Shown: in pieces, positions 1-5,587 of the stretch
Numbering within the stretch: the first letter of the stretch is position 1
How the letters are laid out: each line of letters starts with the position of its first letter
Assembly (NCBI GenBank): GCA_947178655.1
Contig: CAMWZB010000058.1
Span: forward strand, 1-6,470
DNA: 6,470 bases
Direction: 5' to 3'
Origin: an uncultured Porphyromonadaceae bacterium
GTDB lineage: Bacteria; Bacteroidota; Bacteroidia; Bacteroidales; Muribaculaceae
Program-made: the position numbers and the translations under genes
The notes under the pieces: model-generated
Database searches by the model: none
What the model saw: only the letters and a program-made list of their open reading frames with translations
Told to the model about the DNA's origin: nothing

Positions 1-1
1 A

Positions 2-625
2 TTCGATATTGTGAGCATGAACTTCAACTTCATAAGATTCGATTCATCGGCCAAGACATATTCTTTCGACCTGATTCAAAAGGATGAGGAGGGTAATATC
101 GTCGGTGGAGAGACATTCGTTGTAGAGGTTCCTGCCATGTCTCAGACACGCTCTATAAGCATCACTCCCGAGAATGAAGATGCCGGGATGAAGTTGTCCG
201 TCAATGATGCCGGAGATTATTCCTATATCAAATGGCTCAATAAGAATGGTGACGTCATCAGCAGGCAAGCATCCGTAAGTGTCGTGCCGAAGCTGGAGGA
301 CAATGTCTATACAGTCATCGCAGGCACACCGGAAGGTGAGGTAGTGACCGACGAAATCTCCGTCGAGCCGTTCCATGGCATGGAATTCGTTTCGGAATCT
401 TCAGAGAAAGACCAGATCAACATCACCCTTAAGAATCCCGCTCCTGAAGGTGCGGAAGTGACAATTACTTCTCTTATAGATACGAACGAAAGGCTTACAG
501 TCCCTGTCTCGAAAGGTACATCAGCCTTAGACATCAGCACCGGTGACCTGAAAACAGGCATCTACGTCGTGAATTACTCGATAAATCAGGAAGTCACTGA
601 CCAAAAGAAGCTGACTCTCCATTAA
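2..625 (+). CDS. C-terminal part of a probable exported protein with a sorting-domain-like end (5' partial)
   Basis: The frame is open to the left edge, so this is probably the end of a larger gene. Internal GTG (11) and ATG (17) codons exist, but the residues after them (MNFNFIRFDSS...) are not a signal peptide, which argues against a start there. The visible ~207 residues are acidic, lack membrane segments and have alternating beta-strand patterning suggestive of Ig-like modules. The last ~55 residues (from about EVTITSLIDTNERL to GIYVVNYS...QKKLTLH) have the shape of a type IX secretion C-terminal domain: a strand, a loop, L-x-x-G-x-Y-x-V, then a final K-K-L-x-L strand. That resemblance is by pattern only. 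GC content looks lower than in the next gene. The specific function is not recognised. It could also be a cell-surface adhesin or a surface-anchored hydrolase whose catalytic part lies outside the window. Confidence 0.7.
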   Translation, partial: FDIVSMNFNFIRFDSSAKTYSFDLIQKDEEGNIVGGETFVVEVPAMSQTRSISITPENEDAGMKLSVNDAGDYSYIKWLNKNGDVISRQASVSVVPKLEDNVYTVIAGTPEGEVVTDEISVEPFHGMEFVSESSEKDQINITLKNPAPEGAEVTITSLIDTNERLTVPVSKGTSALDISTGDLKTGIYVVNYSINQEVTDQKKLTLH

Positions 626-640
626 TACTCACTCGATGGA

Positions 641-686
641 CGCTGTGTCAGAATTGCGGACCACAGAAACGCATCCTGACACAGCG
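641..686. repeat. Long interrupted inverted repeat between two genes (possible terminator or leader hairpin)
   Basis: CGCTGTGTCAG (641-651) is perfectly complementary to CTGACACAGCG (676-686). Inside it TGCG (655-658) pairs with CGCA (670-673), leaving a small asymmetric internal loop and an 11-nt apical loop. This gives about 15 bp in total. It lies 15 nt after the stop of the upstream gene and 22 nt before the ATG of the next. No T-run follows it, so it is not a classical intrinsic terminator. It may be a 3'-end stabiliser, a factor-assisted terminator, or a protein-binding palindrome for the downstream gene. Confidence 0.6.
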
Positions 687-708
687 CCATATAAACTTCT
701 ATTCACTT

Positions 709-2196
709 ATGAAAAAGTTCTACTCCATCAAAAAAGCGGGGGTGCTCGCGATACTGCTCGCAGCGCTGACCCTATCCACCGGCGCCGCTGCAGCCGGGCG
801 CCTCAATTCGCCTGAATTGGGAAGAACCAAGTTCGTCCTGCCGCAGGAAGACAGGGAAGAACACGACTTTGTAGAGTGGCGCGACGTGACCGTATCGGAA
901 GTCGGACAGCTTGAAGAAATCATCAAGGACGACCTCTACGAGATTGACTCGCTCGTGGTGCGCGGACCGGTCAACGCCGACGACTTCACTACGATGTGGA
1001 AGGGCACGTTCTACGGACGGCTCAGCGCCATAAACCTGAAAAACGCAGAGGTGGCCGACGGCGAAGTGCCCTACCGCGCCTTCTTCAAGGGCAGCATGCA
1101 GGTCGATCCCGATGCCGACTATATCAGTGTATGCAGGTTGCGCAACATAATCCTGCCCGAAGGTGTCACCCGAATCTGTGAAGATGCTTTCGAATATGCC
1201 GTCAACCTGCAGTCGATTGAACTGCCATCCACCCTCCGCGCGATAGACGAGGTTGCTTTCTACAGCTGCATCAATCTCGACCTCAATCCCTGCATACTCC
1301 CCGACTCACTCCTGACCATAGGCGACAAGGCCTTTTTCGGATGTAAGAAAATATCGGAAGTCGTACTTCCTCACGGCCTGAGAAAAATCGGCGAGTGGGC
1401 ATTCAACGGCACAATGCTGTCGTCTGTCAGCTTCCCCGACAGGTCAGACTCCGCGGACAGCGCTCCGCTCGAAATCGGGTCGGATGCCTTCTCGGGCACA
1501 TTCATCGAGGAGGTCATCATCACCGTGCCCTGCACTTTCTCGGGCGAACGCCAGTTCTGTGGCTGCAACAGCCTGCGCAGAGCCACACTGCCCGAAGGCC
1601 TGGAAGTTATCCCGAACGAGATTTTCGGGTACAACCATGAGCTGGAGGAAGTCAATATCCCGTCTACGGTAAGGACAATCGGGAACGGAGCCTTCGCAAG
1701 CACCGGAATTGTCATACCTACACTTCCCGAAGGCCTTGAGCGCATAGGCAACGGGGCTTTCAGTCGGACTCAGTTTGCGAAAACTCTCACTATACCCTCC
1801 TCGGTCAAAGAACTCGGCGACGACTGCTTCGCTGCCGACGGACGCCCCTCGGCCATCTACTGTATGTCGGCCGTGCCTCCCGTATGCGGGCCGCGCGGTT
1901 CGGCGAAGTCGCCTTTCGGCCCCGTATCTAACTCCGACACCCACGCCCTCAGCGACGTGCCCCTCCACGTGCCCGTGGGATGCGGCGACGCCTACCGCGA
2001 GGCCGACGGCTGGTACACGTTCCGCAACATCATCGAGGACCCCGACATCCCCGTATCGGGCATCATCGGCGTGACTGCCGGCAGCGCGGCAGACTCCGAC
2101 GCCGCGGTCTACGACCTGACGGGCAGAAAGATAGCCGTCCCTGCAGAGGGACAGCTATACATAAAGGGCGGTCGGAAGTATGTGCACCGTGAGTGA
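709..2196 (+). CDS. Secreted BspA-like leucine-rich repeat (LRR_5) surface protein
   Basis: This 495-residue protein begins with a clear Sec signal peptide: MKKFYSIKK, a hydrophobic core at ~11-24, and small residues TGAAAAG, with cleavage near 29-30. There is no lipobox Cys. From ~145 to ~375 it has BspA/Treponema-type LRR_5 repeats, each with the pattern 'I-x-LP-x-G-x-x-x-I-x-x-x-AF-x-x-C/T-x-x-L'. Examples are ILPEGVTRICEDAF, LPHGLRKIGEWAF, LPEGLEVIPNEIF and LPEGLERIGNGAF. Residues ~382-442 (AIYCMSAVPPVC ... LHVPVGCGDAYREADGW..FRNI) form the cap often seen after such repeats. The end, VYDLTGRKIAVP...LYIKGGRKYV, resembles a Bacteroidetes type IX sorting tail. Such proteins are known or suspected in adhesion and host or matrix binding; the ligand here cannot be inferred. 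GC content is high and the ATG directly precedes the signal peptide, which fixes the start. Confidence 0.93.
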   Translation: MKKFYSIKKAGVLAILLAALTLSTGAAAAGRLNSPELGRTKFVLPQEDREEHDFVEWRDVTVSEVGQLEEIIKDDLYEIDSLVVRGPVNADDFTTMWKGTFYGRLSAINLKNAEVADGEVPYRAFFKGSMQVDPDADYISVCRLRNIILPEGVTRICEDAFEYAVNLQSIELPSTLRAIDEVAFYSCINLDLNPCILPDSLLTIGDKAFFGCKKISEVVLPHGLRKIGEWAFNGTMLSSVSFPDRSDSADSAPLEIGSDAFSGTFIEEVIITVPCTFSGERQFCGCNSLRRATLPEGLEVIPNEIFGYNHELEEVNIPSTVRTIGNGAFASTGIVIPTLPEGLERIGNGAFSRTQFAKTLTIPSSVKELGDDCFAADGRPSAIYCMSAVPPVCGPRGSAKSPFGPVSNSDTHALSDVPLHVPVGCGDAYREADGWYTFRNIIEDPDIPVSGIIGVTAGSAADSDAAVYDLTGRKIAVPAEGQLYIKGGRKYVHRE

Positions 2197-2199
2197 GCG

Positions 2200-2772
2200 T
2201 CACCGTACGGGCGCGGCTCCGGGGCCGAACTCGCGGTGCAGTTCGCGGAAACGGTCGAGGACAGCCTCGCCGAATCCGGCCATCGAGCGCTCCACGCGCT
2301 CGAGCGGTTTGCGCCGCATGTCGCCGCTCTTGCTGTAGAAGCAGTCGGCGTAGCACACGAGTCGCTCCAGCAGGGTTTCGGGCATATAGCTGCGGTCAGC
2401 CGGAAGCGGAAGCGAGCGGGCTGCTATCTCTGCCTGCGTCAGTCCGGCACCCGTGTGGCGCTCGGCCACGCGGGCGTATATCTCATCGGCGCCTGCTTTC
2501 CTGAGCATGTCGGCTCCGATGATTCCGTGGCACAGATAGGGCGCCGACCCGTAGCATCCTATGCCGGGCGCATTGGTGCGGATTATGCCCACGTCGTGGA
2601 GCATGGCTGCTGTCTCGATCACTTCGGGGTCAAGCGGCAGATTGAGACGCCGGGCTATGTCGAGAGCTTCGAGTGCCACGGCCCTGCTGTGCGCAAGCAA
2701 AATCCCGCCGACTTTGAGGCCGGCGGGATATGTGCTGTCAATGAATGTCTGCCAGTCGAAAGTACTGCTCAT
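2200..2772 (-). CDS. HD-domain phosphohydrolase-like protein (HDIG type)
   Basis: This 190-residue cytosolic protein has a complete HD metal-binding set: H28 (LAHSRAVA), the H59-D60 doublet in AAMLHDVGII, H82 (CHGIIGADML), H106 (ERHTGAGL) and D143 (CYADCFYSKSGD). The extra histidines with 'HGIIGA...ERHTGAG' match, from memory, the small HDIG proteins grouped as TIGR00295. HD proteins of this type hydrolyse phosphate esters of nucleotides or related compounds, but the substrate of this subgroup is not known to me. It starts 22 bp after the ilvE stop on the same strand, so co-transcription is likely. Its 3' end faces the LRR gene with only 3 bp between the stop codons. No signal peptide or membrane segment is visible. 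Confidence 0.9.
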   Translation of the reverse strand: MSSTFDWQTFIDSTYPAGLKVGGILLAHSRAVALEALDIARRLNLPLDPEVIETAAMLHDVGIIRTNAPGIGCYGSAPYLCHGIIGADMLRKAGADEIYARVAERHTGAGLTQAEIAARSLPLPADRSYMPETLLERLVCYADCFYSKSGDMRRKPLERVERSMAGFGEAVLDRFRELHREFGPGAAPVR

Positions 2773-2794
2773 TCGTCGTATGGTTGCGGTTGAC

Positions 2795-3817
2795 TTATTC
2801 TACAATGGTTATCCATCCGTGGGTGTCAGGCTCCTCGCCGTGGCGGATGGCGTTCAGGCGGCGTACGAACTCCGTTGTGACGGGGCCGGGTTCGCCGTTT
2901 TTCGATATGATGTATTTGCGGCCTGTGTCGAGGTCGTCAATTTCGCCTATGGGCGAGCATACGGCAGCAGTTCCGCAGGCGGCTGCTTCCGACACGGTGT
3001 CAAGTTCGTCCACCGTTATCTGTCGCTGCTCGACTTCCATGCCCATCTCGCGGGCGAGTTCCATCAGACTCATGTTGGTGATTGACGGGAGGATAGAGTC
3101 GGATTTCGGAGTGATGTATTTTCCGTCTTTGATAGCGTAGAAATTGGCGGGGCCGCACTCGTCGAGATACTTCTTCTCTTTCGGGTCGAGGTAGAGCACA
3201 GCTGAGTAGCCCAGCTCATGAGCCTTGTGCCCGGCTCCGAGCGATGCGGCGTAGTTGCCGCCCACTTTCCAGCGACCTGTGCCCTGAGGAGCCACGCGGT
3301 CGTACTGGCGCATGATGCAGATATTTGTATTGCGGAAGCCCGTCTTGAAGTATGGGCCTACGGGGGTCACCATGACGATGAAGAGATATTCGTCGGCTTC
3401 CTTGACACCGATACGGGGCGAGAGGCCTATCTCGAGCGGACGTATGTAGAGAGACGCGCCGCTGCCGTAGGGTGGGATGAAGCGCTCGTTCAGCTTGACG
3501 GCGCGGACGCACATTTCCTCGAATATTTCGTAGGGTACAGGCTCCATCAGCAGGCCTCGGGCCGATTCGCGCATGCGCTTGGCATTGTCGCGCAGTCGGA
3601 AGATACGGATTTTTCCGTCAGCACCTCTGAATGCCTTCAGGCCTTCGAATATCTCCTGGCCGTAGTGGAGGGTGGTGGCGGCCATATGGATGTTTATGGT
3701 TTCATCCTGAGATACTTCGATGGGTCCCCATTTGCCGTCGCGGTACGTACAGCGGAGGTTGTAGTCAGTGGGATAGTAACCGAAAGGCAGGTGTGCCCAG
3801 TCAATTTCATTGTCCAT
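2795..3817 (-). CDS. ilvE: Branched-chain amino acid aminotransferase (fold-type IV, PLP)
   Basis: The enzyme interconverts leucine, isoleucine and valine with their 2-oxo acids, using glutamate/2-oxoglutarate: the last step of their synthesis and the first of their breakdown. Numbering is from the ATG at 3817 (340 aa). Visible signatures are LHYGQEIFEGLKAFR (~51-65), SLYIRPL (~122-128), the PLP lysine K184 in RWKVGGNYAASL, the cofactor-contacting E220 in YLDECGPANFYA, SILPSITNMSLMELA (~241-255), and the phosphate-binding ACGTAAVCSPIGEI (~280-293). This is the BCAT2/eukaryote-like branch of ~340-360 residues rather than the ~300-residue E. coli IlvE type. A TTG two codons upstream (3823) is in frame, but the ATG is the better start. 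A TAAATTTG sequence lies 26 nt upstream of the ATG. It is the first gene of a likely two-gene unit with the HD gene. Confidence 0.97.
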   Translation of the reverse strand: MDNEIDWAHLPFGYYPTDYNLRCTYRDGKWGPIEVSQDETINIHMAATTLHYGQEIFEGLKAFRGADGKIRIFRLRDNAKRMRESARGLLMEPVPYEIFEEMCVRAVKLNERFIPPYGSGASLYIRPLEIGLSPRIGVKEADEYLFIVMVTPVGPYFKTGFRNTNICIMRQYDRVAPQGTGRWKVGGNYAASLGAGHKAHELGYSAVLYLDPKEKKYLDECGPANFYAIKDGKYITPKSDSILPSITNMSLMELAREMGMEVEQRQITVDELDTVSEAAACGTAAVCSPIGEIDDLDTGRKYIISKNGEPGPVTTEFVRRLNAIRHGEEPDTHGWITIVE

Positions 3818-3840
3818 ATTCAAAGTAGTTATGTTATCTC

Positions 3841-3875
3841 CGGCAAATTTAGAAAATTATTTTTAATATTCGCCG
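3841..3875 (-). promoter_or_regulatory. Candidate ilvE promoter -7 box within an inverted repeat
   Basis: On the minus strand, TAAATTTG (3851 down to 3844) matches the Bacteroidetes -7 consensus TAnnTTTG and sits 26 nt before the ilvE ATG. No TTTG is found at the expected -33 distance, so the call is weak. The box overlaps an inverted repeat: CGGCGAAT (3875 down to 3868) can pair with ATTTGCCG (3848 down to 3841). The single non-Watson-Crick pair is a G-U wobble on the ilvE sense strand, and the loop is a 19-nt A/T-rich stretch. Confidence 0.3.
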
Positions 3876-3893
3876 TCTTTTCTGATAAAAGTG

Positions 3894-3910
3894 TCACAAA
3901 AAAGTTGTGA
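3894..3910. repeat. Perfect palindrome upstream of ilvE
   Basis: TCACAA (3894-3899) and TTGTGA (3905-3910) form a perfect 6-bp inverted repeat around a 5-bp A-rich centre. It lies in the 147-bp gap between the glycosylase-like gene and ilvE. It could be an operator for ilvE. Alternatively it could be a weak T-rich hairpin ending the upstream gene, since the minus-strand loop reads CTTTT and more Ts follow the stem. Confidence 0.4.
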
Positions 3911-3964
3911 AAATACCATCGAAATTGGCTCTTTGTAGCAGAATGTGATTTTGCAGTCTGCCGC

Positions 3965-4555
3965 TCAGAGTGCTCCGACGCTTTTGAACAACTGAGTGTA
4001 GTACTCGGCTTTAGATGCCAGCGGGAGGGGATATGCGCGCGAAGTCGACGGCATCCGCCACACGGTCAGCCCGCGTCCGCCGAAGCTCGTCTCGACATGC
4101 TGTCCCATACGGGGTATCCCGCTTCCGGTGAGCTCGGCTATCACTCCGGCGGCTTTCTCGCCGGTGGTGGCCAGTGTGTGGCACTCGGGCATGAGCCGGA
4201 GAGTCGACGTCAGGTCGATAGGCTCGATGATCTCGAGATATTTGTCAGAGGCGTTGCCTTTCTGCCGGTGGATGCGGTAGCCGGTATCACCCAGAGCGAT
4301 GCCGCGCTCGGTCAGCAGACGTTTTATCTCGTCGAGCCGGAAGCTCTTGTTTGAGGCATCGGTCAGCGCCGTGCGGTCGCCCATGAATATCAGTCCCATC
4401 ATGTACCAGAAGTCGTTTGTGCGGTTGGGATAGAAAAAATCCATGCTCCACCGATGGCTGCCCGGAGGGTAGGTGCCCATGATGAGGACTCTGGCGCCTT
4501 CAGGGATGAATGGCGGCCATGGATGAGTCTCTATTTCTTTCGTTATGCTTTTCAT
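3965..4555 (-). CDS. Uracil-DNA glycosylase superfamily protein (hypoxanthine/UDG-like)
   Basis: This 196-residue cytosolic protein fits a compact UDG fold and is probably a base-excision repair enzyme removing deaminated bases. Motif 1 is GTYPPGS (27-33), followed by FFYPNRTNDFWYMMG (~40-54). Motif 2 is MPSTSRAYPLP (168-178), near the C-terminus. The overall arrangement (PPFIPEGARVLIMGT..PG / YxNRxNxFW / MPSTSxA) recalls the deoxyinosine-specific glycosylases (family 6, TIGR04274-like). In that family the usual motif-1 Asp/Asn is absent and an Asn in the N-x-FW region is reported to be important; N44 and N47 are the candidates here. The conserved internal block GIALGDTGYRIHRQKGNASD is typical of Bacteroidetes homologues as I recall them. 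The substrate (uracil, hypoxanthine, mismatches) cannot be fixed from sequence. The gene is divergent from the barrel gene, with 140 bp between the starts. Confidence 0.85.
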   Translation of the reverse strand: MKSITKEIETHPWPPFIPEGARVLIMGTYPPGSHRWSMDFFYPNRTNDFWYMMGLIFMGDRTALTDASNKSFRLDEIKRLLTERGIALGDTGYRIHRQKGNASDKYLEIIEPIDLTSTLRLMPECHTLATTGEKAAGVIAELTGSGIPRMGQHVETSFGGRGLTVWRMPSTSRAYPLPLASKAEYYTQLFKSVGAL

Positions 4556-4589
4556 ATGTCAGTCAAGAACATTACAGGTATATAACGTC

Positions 4590-4600
4590 TCGGCAGCCGA
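4590..4600. repeat. Short palindrome in the divergent promoter region
   Basis: TCGGCAGCCGA is a perfect inverted repeat with a single central base. It lies in the 140-bp gap between the divergently transcribed glycosylase-like and barrel genes. It could be an operator, but it is short enough to arise by chance. No convincing TAnnTTTG promoter was found for either gene in this gap. Confidence 0.25.
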
Positions 4601-4695
4601 AAATATTAGATGTCTGCTGAACTTTCACGAGCGCGTCGGGGTTATAAATCCGGCAACACCTTTTGACAGACTATTAATTCATCAACAAAACGCAT

Positions 4696-5226
4696 ATGAA
4701 ATCATTCAAAACACTTATTGCAGCTGCCGTGCTCGGCCTATCGTCGGTATTCTCAATGAATGCTCAGAAAGCCGAACTCTCCGTGTCCTATGGAGCATAT
4801 ACCCAGATGGATGCCACCGATATGAAAGACGGCTGGGACCATGTCAACAATGCCTGGGGCGCACTCAATGCCGGCCTGAATTTCCGCGTGGCCCGCAATC
4901 TGTGGATTGGCCCGTCATATACATTCTCTTCGACCACCACCAGAGGCGCTCATCACTCCGATATAGCTTATCACGCAGTCATGCTCAATGGCCGCTACCA
5001 CTACTATTCGAACAGCATTATATCGCTCTATGGCAAACTCGGCCTCGGCGTTGAGTTCAGCTACATGCAGCCTCGCGGAGATGATGCCTACACCAAGAGC
5101 TACTGTGCCTTCCAGATTGTGCCTGTCGGCGCACAGGTGGACATCAACCGGCAGTGGGCCATGTTCGGCGAACTCGGATTCGGCGCCCAGGGCCTTGTCC
5201 AGGTCGGTTTCAAACTGAAGTTCTAA
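4696..5226 (+). CDS. Small outer-membrane beta-barrel protein
   Basis: This 176-residue protein has a Sec signal peptide (MKSFKTLIAAAVLGLSSVFSMNAQ, cleavage after NAQ at ~24; the mature protein starts KAELSV). The mature part is a run of amphipathic, aromatic-rich strands at about 27-37, 56-66, 69-79, 89-103, 106-120, 135-149, 152-163 and 168-176. That is consistent with an eight-stranded barrel of the OmpW/OmpX/PorT-like size class. It ends in VGFKLKF; a C-terminal Phe is the usual recognition signal for barrel assembly. No TonB box, plug or peptidoglycan-binding domain is present. Its function (structural protein, small-molecule passage or envelope stress role) is unknown. A terminator-like hairpin follows 22 nt after the stop, so it appears to be monocistronic. 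Confidence 0.85.
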   Translation: MKSFKTLIAAAVLGLSSVFSMNAQKAELSVSYGAYTQMDATDMKDGWDHVNNAWGALNAGLNFRVARNLWIGPSYTFSSTTTRGAHHSDIAYHAVMLNGRYHYYSNSIISLYGKLGLGVEFSYMQPRGDDAYTKSYCAFQIVPVGAQVDINRQWAMFGELGFGAQGLVQVGFKLKF

Positions 5227-5248
5227 TTTCTTGCCAAGCCATATTATC

Positions 5249-5285
5249 AGGGTCGCTCGCCGAAGAGGTGCGCGACCCTTTCGGC
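5249..5285 (+). terminator. Terminator-like hairpin after the barrel gene
   Basis: AGGGTCGC (5249-5256) pairs perfectly with GCGACCCT (5272-5279), and the transcript continues with only a short T-run (TTT, 5279-5281). It begins 22 nt after the barrel stop codon. GCCGAA within the loop (5259-5264) is complementary to TTCGGC immediately after the stem (5280-5285), so a pseudoknot-like or competing fold is possible. The short T-run makes termination efficiency uncertain. Confidence 0.55.
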
Positions 5286-5432
5286 ATGAATGGGCATCAT
5301 CTCCGGGATGCGCGCGGAGCATACACAGGGGAACGTATATACACAGAAAACGGAGCTGTCATCACGACGCCCCGTCTCTAATACACAATTATCTATAAAA
5401 CAACTATTTAATGTCCATTCTTTTCTGAGCAT
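5286..5432. other. Intergenic stretch without a recognised gene
   Basis: This is the first part of the 482-bp gap between the barrel and channel genes. The left half is GC-rich with small overlapping complementary segments (GCATC 5294-5298 with GATGC 5307-5311; CTCCG 5301-5305 with CGGAG 5315-5319). The right half (about 5375-5432) is AT-rich. No coding frame with a credible start, composition or family resemblance was found on either strand. Confidence 0.5.
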
Positions 5433-5467
5433 AAAAAAACCATCGAGGCCATGACTGGCCTTGGTGG
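5433..5467 (-). terminator. Intrinsic terminator of the candidate small RNA
   Basis: On the minus strand CCACCAAGGCC (5467 down to 5457) pairs with GGCCTCGATGG (5450 down to 5440) around a 6-nt loop. The stem has five strong inner pairs and three outer ones, with two A-C mismatches between, and is followed directly by TTTTTTT (5439 down to 5433). This hairpin-plus-T7 layout is the best terminator in the window. On the plus strand the same hairpin has no T-run after it. Confidence 0.65.
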
Positions 5468-5553
5468 TGACTGAAGTCGCTTACGATGCCCTTGGAGAGA
5501 ATCCGTGTGAGACTTGTAGCTCGTCGATAAACTAACTTCGGTCACGTATTGTG
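5433..5553 (-). ncRNA. Candidate small structured RNA with its own promoter and terminator
   Basis: On the minus strand a TAACTTTG box is followed by about 115 nt of non-coding sequence ending in a hairpin and seven Ts. The expected 5' end is near 5550-5554; the exact start is an estimate. The interior can form a rod: GTGAC-C-GAAGT (5545 down to 5535) pairs with ACTTC-A-GTCAC (5477 down to 5467), and TTA-CGA (5530 to 5524, one bulge) pairs with TCGTAA (5486 to 5481). The apical part is more open. A promoter-bounded, terminator-ended RNA of rod shape is the pattern described for the Bacteroidales-1 motif and, more loosely, for 6S RNA. I cannot confirm either, and at ~115 nt it is short for 6S. 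Imperfect pairs mostly become G-U on the plus strand, which is evidence against this orientation. Confidence 0.4.
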
Positions 5554-5565
5554 ATGCAAAGTTAG
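5532..5565. repeat. Nested palindrome overlapping the -7 box
   Basis: CTAACTT (5532-5538) is perfectly complementary to AAGTTAG (5559-5565). Inside it TCAC (5542-5545) pairs with GTGA (5551-5554) around GTATT. The right arm contains most of the minus-strand -7 box. The left arm and the inner TCAC overlap ACTTCGGTCAC, which can alternatively pair with GTGACTGAAGT at 5467-5477. It may be an operator over the small RNA promoter or one state of an RNA switch. Confidence 0.5.
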
Positions 5566-5587
5566 CTAAATTTTAGATTACGTCAAG
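5557..5587 (-). promoter_or_regulatory. Bacteroidetes-type promoter for the candidate small RNA
   Basis: Reading the minus strand from 5587, CTTG (5587-5584) is followed by 19 nt and then TAACTTTG (5564-5557). The Bacteroidetes housekeeping consensus is TTTG at -33 and TAnnTTTG at -7 with about 19-21 nt between. The -7 box matches at all fixed positions, and the -33 box at three of four. Transcription would run leftward, away from the channel gene. Confidence 0.5.

Noticed and set aside
1155..1750. Recurring CCCGAAGG words as a DNA repeat
   Set aside because: They encode the recurring 'PEG' of the protein-level leucine-rich repeats and need no separate explanation.
1444..1968. 174-codon minus-strand frame inside the LRR gene
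   Set aside because: It is fully contained in a well-supported gene on the other strand, and is low-complexity and Arg/Gly/Val-rich as expected of a shadow.
2236..2793. Long plus-strand frame opposite the HD-domain gene
   Set aside because: The minus strand carries the complete HD motif set; the plus frame has no recognisable motif and overlaps it completely.
3218..3910. Long open frame on the plus strand opposite ilvE
   Set aside because: It is antisense to a gene with full aminotransferase signatures, matches no family I recognise and reflects high-GC codon shadowing.
4641..4680. TTGACA-containing sequence as a promoter for the barrel gene
   Set aside because: TTGACA (4664-4669) lies too close to the ATG (4696) for a suitably spaced -10 box, and no TAnnTTTG element is present nearby.
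5451..5474. Eight-codon frame (MTGLGGD) that could be a leader peptide on the plus strand
   Set aside because: It is too short to judge, has no ribosome site or run of regulatory codons, and sits inside the terminator hairpin.
5433..5553. Assignment of the candidate RNA to SRP RNA, tmRNA or RNase P
   Set aside because: The SRP core (GGAAGG...AGCA tetraloop region), tmRNA tag/tRNA-like end and RNase P conserved segments are absent, and the length does not fit the latter two.
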